Positions 1 through 6,841 of a stretch of 9,506 nt of DNA are shown piece after piece (positions within the stretch are counted from its first letter, which is position 1; each line of letters starts with the position of its first letter). The DNA lies in contig JAHFAU010000067.1 of NCBI GenBank assembly GCA_023250385.1, positions 1-9,506 on the forward strand. Reading direction: 5' to 3'. The position numbers and the translations under genes were made by a program. Source of the stretch: Anaerolineales bacterium (lineage in GTDB: Bacteria > Chloroflexota > Anaerolineae > Anaerolineales > E44-bin32). Below the pieces are notes generated by a model. That model saw nothing but the letters and a program-made list of their open reading frames with translations, was not told where the DNA came from and did no database searches.

Positions 1-843
1 TGGATAGTCCCGCACCAGGGTCGGCTTGCTGGCCTGAGCCGCCGACCCCAGCGCGGCCGCGAACTCCACCATCGACTGGTAGCGCTCGTCCGGCCGCACG
101 GCCAGCGCCTTCTCGATCGCTCGGGCCAGGGCCGCAGTGACTCTCGGGTTCCGCCTGCGGAGCGGCGTCAGCTCTTCGCGTCCCATGGCCCGCTCGAGGG
201 AGTCCTCTGGAATTGCGCCGGTCAGGCAGGCATACATCGTGGCCCCGAGCGAGTAGATGTCGGTCCGCGAGTCAGTCCGTCCGGTGCCGTACTGTTCCGG
301 TGGCGAGAACCCGGGGGTCATGGCTTTGGCCCCGGTCGTTGTGTTCTCGGACTTGTCGTCCACTTTGGCCAGGCCGAAATCGACCAGCACCGCGCGACCG
401 TCTGGCTGAATCTTGATGTTGCCCGGCTTGATATCGCGGTGCAGGATCGAATACGGCTTACGGCCGTGGAGGTAAGCGAGGGCGTCGGCGACTTCCATGA
501 ACCAGGGGATCGCCTCCCCTTCGGCGATCAGGCCGTCACCTTCAATCCGCTCGCGCAGGTCTTTGCCTTGGATGAAATCCATGACCAAGTATTGGCCTTG
601 GCCGCGGATTACGAAGTGATCGGTTACCCGAGGCAAATTGGGGTGCCTCAGGCTGGCCAGAATCGATGCTTCTTTGTAGAACTGGCGGGCGAATTCTTCG
701 GTCGTGAAGAGGTTTTCTTTGACCGCGACTTCGACATTCAGGTTGCCGTCATAGGCCTTGTACACTGCACCCATGCCGCCCTGACCCAGGACGCTGTCGA
801 TTCGATACCGCTTGTGGAGGGTTTCACCGCGTTTAAGGGGCAT
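1..843 (-). CDS. Ser/Thr protein kinase, PknB-like (C-terminus off window)
   Basis: Cytoplasmic eukaryotic-type kinase domain that phosphorylates Ser/Thr residues of unknown target proteins. The 281 visible residues contain a complete catalytic core: glycine loop GQGGMGAVY (res 21-28 region), ATP-anchoring Lys42 in VAVKE, alpha-C Glu58, catalytic HRDIKPGN (135-142), DFG (155-157), and SPPEQYG (180-186) in the APE position. All key residues are present, so it should be active. The frame is open to the left edge after the kinase domain (…TLVRDYP), so a linker, a membrane segment or a sensor domain may follow outside the window. The ATG at 843 is chosen because the domain begins about 13 residues later; no clear Shine-Dalgarno precedes it. 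It is divergent from the lipoprotein gene at 968. The phrasing 'HPNLPRVTDHFV' recalls Chloroflexota kinases (from memory). The family is sure; substrate and signal are unknown. Confidence 0.95.
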   Translation of the reverse strand, partial: MPLKRGETLHKRYRIDSVLGQGGMGAVYKAYDGNLNVEVAVKENLFTTEEFARQFYKEASILASLRHPNLPRVTDHFVIRGQGQYLVMDFIQGKDLRERIEGDGLIAEGEAIPWFMEVADALAYLHGRKPYSILHRDIKPGNIKIQPDGRAVLVDFGLAKVDDKSENTTTGAKAMTPGFSPPEQYGTGRTDSRTDIYSLGATMYACLTGAIPEDSLERAMGREELTPLRRRNPRVTAALARAIEKALAVRPDERYQSMVEFAAALGSAAQASKPTLVRDYP

Positions 844-885
844 GACAAAAACTGGCCGGGCGGGGGTTGGCCGCGGGCCGCGGTC

Positions 886-891
886 ATTGTA
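886..891 (-). promoter_or_regulatory. Possible -10 box of the kinase gene
   Basis: Read on the minus strand the bases are TACAAT, one mismatch from TATAAT. This would place transcription start near 879 and give a leader of about 36 nt. A recognisable -35 is missing at 17-bp spacing. The leader begins in a GC-only block, CCGCGGGCCGCGG at 871-883, which is two CCGCGG palindromes separated by one base and might be a protein site or simple composition. This is suggestive only. Confidence 0.3.
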
Positions 892-967
892 GCAAATGGC
901 CCAGCCTTTTACTACGGCGCCGGTCGCTGGGGAGGTAGAACTGTATTCCCAGCTCAGGATTACACCA

Positions 968-1900
968 ATGAAGGGTCGCTCTAAGCAGACGCTTGGAAAT
1001 CTGTCGGGGTTGGGGGGCCTGATCCTGATGGCTGTGCTCTGTCTATGGCTGGCCGCGTGCAACAGCGGGCCGGCCCTGGGGTCGTGGGTCGATGCTGGCT
1101 CTCCGCTCCGCCTGCCGCCGGCCTGGACTCCAACCCCCACCCGCAAGCCGTCGCCGACCCGCCTACCGTCTCCGTCACCTGAGCCCAGTCCGACACCCCT
1201 CGGTAGCGGTCCAGAGGTGATCGGATACAGCGTTGCCGGCCGGCCGTTGGAGGTCTTCCGTTTCGGACGCGGCCCGATCCGCCGACTGATTGTGGGCGGG
1301 ATTCATGGGGGCTATGAGTGGAATACGATCGAGCTGGCGTACGAGTTGATGGTTTACCTGGGCGACCATCCAGAGCTGGTGCCGCGCCGGATCAGTCTGT
1401 ACGTGCTGCCGGCGCTGAATCCGGATGGCGAAGCGCGCTTCCACGGCCGGCCCGGCCGGGCGAACGAAAACGGGGTAGATCTGAATCGAAACTGGCCGTC
1501 GAACTGGCAGGCGGAGTGTCCGAAAGAGGGGTGCTGGAACTACCTGCCGATCAGCGGCGGCGCCACTCCGGCTTCGGAGCCGGAGGTAGCGGCCCTGCTG
1601 TCATTCATCCTCGAGAAGCGGTTTGATTCGATCATCAGCTACCACAGCGCCGCTCTGGGTATTTTTCCCGGAGGGCAACCCCCAGCTCAGGACTCGGTCC
1701 GGCTTGCCGAGGCGGTGGCGGCAGTCACTCCCTACCCGTATCCACCGGTCGACTCCGGCTGCCTATTCACCGGTCAGTTCGCAGATTGGGCCGCCGACCA
1801 GGGGATCGCGGCGATCGATCTCGAGCTAGAGACCCATCGCAGCACCGACTTCGACATCAATCTGCGGGTCCTGAAGGCGTTCTTAAATTGGCGGCGCTGA
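968..1900 (+). CDS. M14-type zinc carboxypeptidase lipoprotein
   Basis: Predicted surface-anchored metallopeptidase of 310 aa. The N-terminus is a lipoprotein signal: positive n-region MKGRSK, hydrophobic stretch and lipobox LAAC with Cys31. Residues about 50-77 are a Pro/Ser/Thr-rich spacer typical of wall-spanning linkers. The catalytic domain follows: GGIHGGYEWNT (110-120) in the place of the first zinc motif, NPDG (151-154), the substrate-binding stretch NENGVDLNRNWP (166-177), third-ligand candidate His226 in SYHSA, and Glu286 in IDLELE as likely catalytic glutamate. This pattern resembles the murein-peptide-amidase/gamma-D-glutamyl-DAP peptidase side of M14, so a role in trimming wall peptides is plausible but inferred. 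His113 and Glu117 are three residues apart, whereas M14 normally has HxxE. Start 968 is preferred over an upstream in-frame ATG at 896 because AGGA at 956-959 lies 8 nt before it and the signal peptide begins there. It is divergent from the kinase and tail-to-tail with the DUF1501 gene. Confidence 0.88.
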   Translation: MKGRSKQTLGNLSGLGGLILMAVLCLWLAACNSGPALGSWVDAGSPLRLPPAWTPTPTRKPSPTRLPSPSPEPSPTPLGSGPEVIGYSVAGRPLEVFRFGRGPIRRLIVGGIHGGYEWNTIELAYELMVYLGDHPELVPRRISLYVLPALNPDGEARFHGRPGRANENGVDLNRNWPSNWQAECPKEGCWNYLPISGGATPASEPEVAALLSFILEKRFDSIISYHSAALGIFPGGQPPAQDSVRLAEAVAAVTPYPYPPVDSGCLFTGQFADWAADQGIAAIDLELETHRSTDFDINLRVLKAFLNWRR

Positions 1901-1906
1901 GCGGGG

Positions 1907-3172
1907 TCAGCCGCCGCGTAAGAAACCGAACCGCTGCGGCCGATAATTCGGAAAGATCTGGGAGAGGGAGGGGTTGTTAAGTCGCAGCCCACAGACCTCG
2001 CTCAGAACGTCACGGTAGTCGGTCGTCACCGCCAGGTCGCCAGGACCAAAGAGCTGTTCGCGATCCAATCCCGGCCACCGGCCATGGACCTTGTTCCCAA
2101 CCACGTTTCCACCTAGCAGCAGCATCAGGCTGCCGTGCCCATGGTCCGTGCCGAGGCTGGCGTTTTCCTGCACCCGCCGGCCAAACTCGGTCATGACTAC
2201 GACCGTCAGCCGGGAATGGAAGTCCGCCAGGTCGGCGTGCAACGCTGCCAGGCCCTGCCCAAGGTCTCCCAGCAACTCGGCCATGTACCCCTCGTTGGCC
2301 CCCTGGGCGAAGTGGGTATCCCAACCGCCCAGGTCGACGGCTGCCACCTCCAACCCAACCTCGGCCTTGACCAGCATCGCGATTTGCAACAGGCCCAGCC
2401 CGAATTCGGTGTTTGGATAGACCGCCGCCTGGCGCGGTCGATACGACTCCGGATGCAATCTTTCCAAGGTGTCCAAGATTCGGAGGGTCTCCTGCCCCAA
2501 CAGACCCAATGGGTCCTCGCTCCGGTAGAGGGCGGAGAGCCCGGCTTGCATGAGCTGTTCGATTCGCCGATCGCCGGCCAGGTGGAACTCGGAGATCGAG
2601 CGCAAGGCGGTGACCGGGATGGCCCCCTGCAGGCTGCGTTGAGCCGCTTCGCCCAGGCCGACCGCTCGCAGCGGAGAAGGGTTGCCGGTGTCCAGGCTGG
2701 CCAGGTGACGGTTGATCCAGCCTGAGGCGGGTCCGGCCGGGTCCTCGACCCCCCGCTCCATGAGTTCCATCGCCTTGAAATGGCTGCGGGATTCGTCCGG
2801 GGCGCCACAGGCGTGAATGGGGGCCAGCTGCCCCTGCTGCCAGGCCGGCAGCAGCGGTCGCAGCGCGGGGTGGAAGCCAAAAAATCCGTCCAGGTCCATC
2901 ACCCGGTCGGCGGCCTTTGCCCTCGGGTCGTCCGGCCGTGCGATCGCCAGAGTTGGGCGCTGCGAGTAGTAGGCGGCTTCGCCGTGGGGAACGATGATGT
3001 TCAGTGCGTCCGCCGCGCCGCGCAGGAAGATCACCACCAGTGTGTCGCCGCGCTGCGCCTCGCTGAAGGCCAGGCGCGGCATCCAGGCCGGCCAAATTCG
3101 ATGGGCCCGGTCACCAGCCGCCGGCTCGCAACACGATTCGCGCAACACATGCATGAACTCGGACCGCTTCAT
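1907..3172 (-). CDS. DUF1501 family protein
   Basis: 421-aa member of DUF1501, a family of unknown function grouped with the alkaline-phosphatase/sulfatase-like superfamily and commonly encoded next to DUF1800 proteins. Recognisable signatures are VVIFLRGAADALN (46-58), GGWDTH (282-287), MTEFGRRV (327-334), GTDHGHG (341-347) and GRWPGLD (364-370). Asp285/His287 and Asp343/His344/His346 are candidate metal ligands by analogy, not proven. The ATG at 3172 has a strong GGTGGAG ribosome site just upstream and lies 28 nt after the DUF1800 stop, so co-transcription is likely. Oddity: relatives usually start with a Tat signal, but this one begins MKRSEFMHVL and then ESCCEPAAG, with KR instead of RR and no hydrophobic segment, so independent export is not obvious. 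The frame stays open 33 codons upstream, but that stretch overlaps the end of DUF1800 and is not protein-like. The family call is firm; the function is unknown. Confidence 0.93.
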   Translation of the reverse strand: MKRSEFMHVLRESCCEPAAGDRAHRIWPAWMPRLAFSEAQRGDTLVVIFLRGAADALNIIVPHGEAAYYSQRPTLAIARPDDPRAKAADRVMDLDGFFGFHPALRPLLPAWQQGQLAPIHACGAPDESRSHFKAMELMERGVEDPAGPASGWINRHLASLDTGNPSPLRAVGLGEAAQRSLQGAIPVTALRSISEFHLAGDRRIEQLMQAGLSALYRSEDPLGLLGQETLRILDTLERLHPESYRPRQAAVYPNTEFGLGLLQIAMLVKAEVGLEVAAVDLGGWDTHFAQGANEGYMAELLGDLGQGLAALHADLADFHSRLTVVVMTEFGRRVQENASLGTDHGHGSLMLLLGGNVVGNKVHGRWPGLDREQLFGPGDLAVTTDYRDVLSEVCGLRLNNPSLSQIFPNYRPQRFGFLRGG

Positions 3173-3200
3173 GGTCGCTCCACCTCTCATTTCACTGCGC

Positions 3201-4646
3201 CTAGTGCCATTGGAATCCTGGTGAGGCCAACAGTCCCGCCAGCGACAGCTGAAGCTGAGTCTGCTCGCCAACGGAGCCGATTGCCTCCAGCAAGCCAGTG
3301 CTCAGCTCAGGATCCAGCCGCGTGCCGAGCAGCAGCTCCGACACCCGGTTGAAAGGTTCCCCACCCGCGGCGGTCGCAATCCTCTTCAGATCGAGGGTCG
3401 TTCCGCCAATCTGGTTCTGGGCGAGGTCGAGTGCAAAGCGCCAGCGCGGCAGGAGATTGTTGATCCAGTAATCCGAGCGATCCGGCGCCCCGTCCGGGGT
3501 TGGCCACCCGAAGGCGGGCTGCCCCATTTGCCCCAGATATTCCTGAACCGGCCGGGAGCCATCGGTATCGGCGCCGAGAGTCCGAAGACCACCGGCGATG
3601 AAATCGTTCGGCCGTTTTACTTTGGCGCTCCATTCTGTGGGGGCATCGAGCAGCAACTTCTCGAGCACGGCTCGAATCGATCCGTTTGTCGCTAGGAAGG
3701 TCTGAGCAGTATCCTCGACCAACTGCTCCGATGGAGCTTCACTTACGAATCGCCGGATCAGTTTAGTGGCCACGTGGCGGGCAGTGGAGGGATGAAAGGC
3801 AAGTTCGTCGAGAATGGACTCGGCTTCTTGTTGCCCGGCAGGCTCAACCCGGCGTCCGAGCACCTGCTTGGGTTCCTGATCGTGCAGGTCTGGGTTGAAG
3901 GTGAATTGGCCTTGCCAGAAATGCCGCTTGACCGTCCAGCCGGTCAGGCAACGCGCCAGCTCCATCACGTCGGATTGGGAGTAGCCTCCGTCCACTCCTA
4001 AAGTGTGCAGCTCCATCAGCTCGCGGGCGTAATTCTCGTTGGGGGCCGCACTCTCATTGGCCTGGTTGTCCAGGTACACCAACATAGCCGGGGAATGGGC
4101 CGAGGCCCAAAGCAATTCACGGAAGTCGCCCAGAGCATGCTGCCGGATGACCTCCCGGTCGTCGATGGCTTTCAGGAACCAGCAATCTCCCTTCCAAACT
4201 GAGATGTTGAAGTGGTCGCTCCAGAACTCGACCATCCGCTCGTAGAGCTGGCGGCGGCTGTACACCCGCCGCAGCAGGGCGGCCTGTTGCAACTCAGCGA
4301 TCAGGACTTCTTTGTCCCAATCGGCAAGCGTGTCCGGATCGCTGCGGAGGCTATCGAGAGAGCGCAGGCGCCAATTGACGGCCTGATCGTCGATGGATTC
4401 GGGATCGAGCTGCAGCTCGACCCAGCTCTTCCAGCCGAGGCCGGTGATATCGGAGCGATCCTGCTCGGTTGGACCATAGCTCAGCCGGCTCAAGACCTGA
4501 AAATCCCACGTACTGATCGGCGGCCAGCCGGCAACGGGTCCCGGCGCGCTGGACAGCTGGCGATAGATCGGCGAGCAGGCTGAGACTGTGGCGCCGCCGG
4601 CAATCAGACCGGCGAGCCGCAGAAATTCGCGCCGGCTGAGGGTCAT
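3201..4646 (-). CDS. DUF1800 family protein, Tat-type lipoprotein
   Basis: 481-aa DUF1800 protein; the family has no established biochemical role but is the regular partner of DUF1501. The N-terminus LSRREFLRLAG (3-13) carries the twin-arginine motif (Arg5, Arg6), then a hydrophobic stretch and a lipobox-like VSAC with Cys24, suggesting folded export by Tat followed by lipid anchoring. Family hallmarks: MVEFWSDHFNIS (138-149), YLDNQANESAAPNENYAREL (191-210), MELHTLGVDGGYSQ (211-224), LTGWT (234-238), QMGQPAFGWPTPDG (373-386) and C-terminal LASPGFQW (473-480), so it appears full length. The start at 4646 is fixed by the Tat signal and by an ATGA overlap with the stop of the upstream membrane gene (TGA at 4645-4643), which implies translational coupling. 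An extended frame up to 4772 lies inside that gene and is discarded. DUF1501 follows 28 nt downstream. Confidence 0.94.
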   Translation of the reverse strand: MTLSRREFLRLAGLIAGGATVSACSPIYRQLSSAPGPVAGWPPISTWDFQVLSRLSYGPTEQDRSDITGLGWKSWVELQLDPESIDDQAVNWRLRSLDSLRSDPDTLADWDKEVLIAELQQAALLRRVYSRRQLYERMVEFWSDHFNISVWKGDCWFLKAIDDREVIRQHALGDFRELLWASAHSPAMLVYLDNQANESAAPNENYARELMELHTLGVDGGYSQSDVMELARCLTGWTVKRHFWQGQFTFNPDLHDQEPKQVLGRRVEPAGQQEAESILDELAFHPSTARHVATKLIRRFVSEAPSEQLVEDTAQTFLATNGSIRAVLEKLLLDAPTEWSAKVKRPNDFIAGGLRTLGADTDGSRPVQEYLGQMGQPAFGWPTPDGAPDRSDYWINNLLPRWRFALDLAQNQIGGTTLDLKRIATAAGGEPFNRVSELLLGTRLDPELSTGLLEAIGSVGEQTQLQLSLAGLLASPGFQWH

Positions 4647-5173
4647 CCGAGCGCCTGGCTCAGGGCGGGCTCGACCACCGGCGCGCTTTTGCGGGCCGGC
4701 ATCCAGCCAAGTACGGCAAAAGTTGCCGCGCCGAAGGCGGCCACGGTGCCAAGGGGGAGTACCAGGAACCAACCGATCCCCGGAAAAGCAGCGGCCAATT
4801 CGAGCGCTACTGCGCCGCGCACGAACCCGGCCAGCTGCGAGCCGCTCTGGCCAACCTTGCTCGTCAATCGCCTTCCCATGAGGTCTGCGAGGCCGCTGGC
4901 CCCCAAGCTGGCGAATGCGAGGGAGACAAACAGCAGAGTTGCCCCGACGAACTTGACCGGCCCACTAGGCACCGCCAACAAGATCGCAACAACGATCCCA
5001 AGCGGCAACGCCAGTCCGCCTCCAATGGCCAGGCAGCGCCAGGGAGTGTGCTCGAGCCGCCCGCTGGCCCGGCTGACAATCCGGGGAAACATCAGCCACC
5101 AGGCAGTGAGCATTCCGGGGTAGGCGATCCCCAGTCCGATCAGGGTTCCAAAGACAGCGTAGACATCGGCCAT
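4643..5173 (-). CDS. Small integral membrane protein, paralogue of next upstream gene
   Basis: 176-aa hydrophobic protein that I do not recognise as a named family. It has about five membrane-spanning stretches (roughly 5-28, 47-68, 72-96, 118-136 and 138-157) and a short polar tail. Motifs shared in order with the protein encoded at 5267-5746 are LMFP at 27-30, ASGLADLMGRRL (92-103), and PGIGWFLVLP (131-140) followed by a Gly/Ala-rich helix, so the two look like diverged duplicates. The start ATG at 5173 has an excellent AAAGGAG seven bases upstream. It overlaps DUF1800 by ATGA, which ties it to the DUF1800/DUF1501 pair. A 93-bp gap separates it from the upstream paralogue. A role as membrane partner or scaffold for the exported pair is inference from position only. 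Confidence 0.8.
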   Translation of the reverse strand: MADVYAVFGTLIGLGIAYPGMLTAWWLMFPRIVSRASGRLEHTPWRCLAIGGGLALPLGIVVAILLAVPSGPVKFVGATLLFVSLAFASLGASGLADLMGRRLTSKVGQSGSQLAGFVRGAVALELAAAFPGIGWFLVLPLGTVAAFGAATFAVLGWMPARKSAPVVEPALSQALG

Positions 5174-5266
5174 CGTCCGGCTCCTTTCCGCCGAAGCGAG
5201 ATCAGCGGTGTTGGTTTTGCCGGTAATACAGGCCCAGAAGGAGGTTTGTCGCGGGGAGCGGGTGAC
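5174..5266 (-). other. Intergenic gap within the six-gene block
   Basis: This 93-bp gap is the only sizeable break between the sigma factor and DUF1501. Apart from the AAAGGAG ribosome site of the next gene, it holds no clear terminator or -35/-10 pair. A short AT-containing stretch, TGTATTACC on the minus strand, is a weak -10 candidate at most. Whether the last three genes have their own promoter is open. Confidence 0.35.
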
Positions 5267-5746
5267 TTAGCGCGGGGACCGGCGGAAGAGGCCGATGAGA
5301 AAGCCGCCAAGTCCCTGGATCGCGAGATAGGGGAACAGGCCGAACCAGCCTACAAATGGAGTGAGGGAGGCCAGCACGAGGGCGGCTGCTCCCCAGGCGG
5401 TTTGGCGGGTGTGGGAGGCGTCTGGAAGCAGCCGCTCTCCGACCAGCACCGACATCCCGGCGAGCCCGAAGGCCAAGGCGATCACCAGCAGCCCGAGTAG
5501 GATCAGCGCGAGCAATTGGAAGACCCCTGCCCCGCCACCGCCGAGCGCGCCGAAAGCCGCCACGATGACGCTGAGAAACAGCAGGTTAACCGTGCCGAGG
5601 GCGAACGACCGGCCGGGCATCTCGATTGCTGCTCGCTGTGCACTGCCAACCTGGTCAGGAAACAACACTCGCAGGAGGCTGAAGAGCGCGACCAACGAGG
5701 CAAAGACAAACGGAGCAGCAACCAGCATCGCGACGCCGTCGTTCAT
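5267..5746 (-). CDS. Small integral membrane protein next to anti-sigma factor
   Basis: 159-aa protein with roughly four to five membrane helices (about 5-28, 48-66, 75-97, 117-135 and 137-153) and a basic end FRRSPR. It has no family name I can assign. It aligns by eye with the protein encoded at 4643-5173: VLFP at 27-30 falls at the same residue number as LMFP there, then LAGMSVLVGERL (95-106) and PFVGWFGLFP (130-139). The start ATG at 5746 lies two bases after the anti-sigma stop, with GGAGG about 11 nt upstream inside that gene, indicating coupling. An in-frame extension to 5800 overlaps the anti-sigma coding end and is rejected. The PxVGW…GLG ending recalls membrane domains found behind some bactofilins, but that is only an impression. 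A role in signal sensing with the anti-sigma factor is inferred from context. Confidence 0.8.
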   Translation of the reverse strand: MNDGVAMLVAAPFVFASLVALFSLLRVLFPDQVGSAQRAAIEMPGRSFALGTVNLLFLSVIVAAFGALGGGGAGVFQLLALILLGLLVIALAFGLAGMSVLVGERLLPDASHTRQTAWGAAALVLASLTPFVGWFGLFPYLAIQGLGGFLIGLFRRSPR

Positions 5747-5748
5747 CG

Positions 5749-6300
5749 CTAGCTTCGCCTCCGGACCCGCCCCAACACCAGGCCGTTCCCAACAAACCAC
5801 AGGACCACGGCCGCGATCGCGATCGTCGCCCAGATCCCGGCGGAGGCCATCTCAGGGAGCTGGAGCGTGCTCAAAGACGAGCTCGATCTCAGCCATGTCA
5901 GCGCCGCCTGCCAACCAAGCGCGAGCTGGCTGCCCGCCGCTTCCAGCTGGGTCACGATCCGCCCGAAGGCCGCCGACAGCCCGACCAAGATTCCGCTCGT
6001 TCCAAGTCCAAGAATGAGCGCCGCGACGATTCCAAGCGCGCCCAGCAGTTCGCCAATCGCGAGGGAGGGAACCCAGGGCGGCAGGGGCGACAGCGCGCTC
6101 AGGATGGCGGGGGTGAGATCCCGGGTGAGGCCCCGGTCGGGCAGTCCTTCGATGGACGTAAAGAGCTGTCGCAATCGCTCTAAGTCGCGCGTGCACGCGC
6201 GGCAGGACTGCAAGTGTGCCTCCAACTCCGCCCGCTGGCCGGGTTCCAGCTCTTCATCCAGGTAGGCATGCAGGAGGCTGTCGTTCGGATGATTACCCAC
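5749..6300 (-). CDS. Zinc-binding anti-sigma factor, two membrane segments
   Basis: 183-aa membrane-bound anti-sigma factor expected to hold the adjacent ECF sigma factor inactive at the membrane. The N-terminal cytoplasmic part is a ZAS/zf-HC2 domain: His11 in LLHAYLDEEL, then His29, Cys33 and Cys36 in HLQSCRAC. A hydrophobic region spans about 79-108 and a second helix about 152-173, followed by a basic tail GRVRRRS. The segment between the two (about 109-151) has few charged residues and probably faces outside as the sensory part. The start is a GTG at 6300 that overlaps the sigma stop by 8 bases, the usual coupled arrangement for sigma/anti-sigma pairs; no in-frame ATG fits better. Two helices are more than the single one typical of simple ZAS proteins. 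The signal it senses is unknown. Confidence 0.9.
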   Translation of the reverse strand: MGNHPNDSLLHAYLDEELEPGQRAELEAHLQSCRACTRDLERLRQLFTSIEGLPDRGLTRDLTPAILSALSPLPPWVPSLAIGELLGALGIVAALILGLGTSGILVGLSAAFGRIVTQLEAAGSQLALGWQAALTWLRSSSSLSTLQLPEMASAGIWATIAIAAVVLWFVGNGLVLGRVRRRS

Positions 6301-6841
6301 TCCCCATCAGACTCCTTGCCAGAGATTTCCGAGCCCGATACAGGTGGCTCTTGACATCGCTGAGCGGAATCTCCAACAGTTCCGCGATCTCAGCATAGCT
6401 CATTTCCTGGTAGTGTCGCAGCTCAATCACGGCCCGATAGCGGGCCGGAAGCTCCCTGATCGCCCGCCGCAGCGCGTCCGAGGCTTGGGCCCCCGCTAAG
6501 ACGCCCTCCGGCTCGTCGCCAACCGCGACCAGCGGCCGATCGCGATCTTCGTCCAACTCCAGGCTGGGCGGCCGGTTGCGGTCCAAGTGATTGAGACACA
6601 CCCGGGTGGCAACCCGCCGCACCCAAGGACCAAATGAACGATCTGCGTCATAGGTTGCCAGCCGGCGGTAGGCACGGATAAAGGTCTCCTGCGCCAAGTC
6701 TTCTGCCTCCATCCGCTCGCCGAGCATTCGATAACAGACATTGAACACCGCTGACTGATACCGCCTGACCAGTTCGCCGAAGGCCTGGATTTCGCCGCGA
6801 CGGGTGCGAAGCACCAGATCACGGTCGGCTGGCTCTGGCAT
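6293..6841 (-). CDS. ECF-type RNA polymerase sigma factor
   Basis: 182-aa extracytoplasmic-function sigma factor with regions 2 and 4 only, the standard ECF size. Region 2 spans about 21-90 with the core-binding DLAQETFIRAYRRL (48-61) and WVRRVATRVCLNHLDRNR (73-90). An acidic linker follows. Region 4 spans about 121-176 with helix-turn-helix MSYAEIAELLEI (147-158) and SDVKSHLYRARKSL (161-174), which reads the -35 element. It heads the block and overlaps the anti-sigma gene by 8 bases. The start at 6841 fits family length and the canonical RDLVLRTRRGEIQAFGELV opening, although its ribosome site is weak. An in-frame ATG at 6919 has AGGAG at 9-nt spacing and would add 26 residues without family-like character. 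Autoregulation is usual for such pairs. Confidence 0.93.
   Translation of the reverse strand: MPEPADRDLVLRTRRGEIQAFGELVRRYQSAVFNVCYRMLGERMEAEDLAQETFIRAYRRLATYDADRSFGPWVRRVATRVCLNHLDRNRPPSLELDEDRDRPLVAVGDEPEGVLAGAQASDALRRAIRELPARYRAVIELRHYQEMSYAEIAELLEIPLSDVKSHLYRARKSLARSLMGSG

Noticed and set aside
896..967. Upstream start that would extend the M14 lipoprotein by 24 residues
   Set aside because: It would bury the lipoprotein signal, whereas the ATG at 968 has AGGA at 8-nt spacing directly before the signal peptide.
439..984. 181-codon open frame on the plus strand over the kinase gene
   Set aside because: It is antisense to a kinase with every catalytic motif in place; the predicted peptide has no family character.
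2135..2725. 196-codon open frame on the plus strand
   Set aside because: Antisense shadow of the DUF1501 gene without a ribosome site or recognisable domain.
2010..3095. 361-codon open frame on the minus strand within DUF1501
   Set aside because: It is a shifted-frame shadow, rich in Gly, Arg and Pro as expected from GC-rich DNA; the DUF1501 frame carries all conserved motifs.
5811..5826. GCGATCGC-type palindrome resembling the cyanobacterial HIP1 repeat
   Set aside because: It lies inside the anti-sigma coding sequence, is not repeated at unusual frequency by eye, and is expected in GC-rich DNA.
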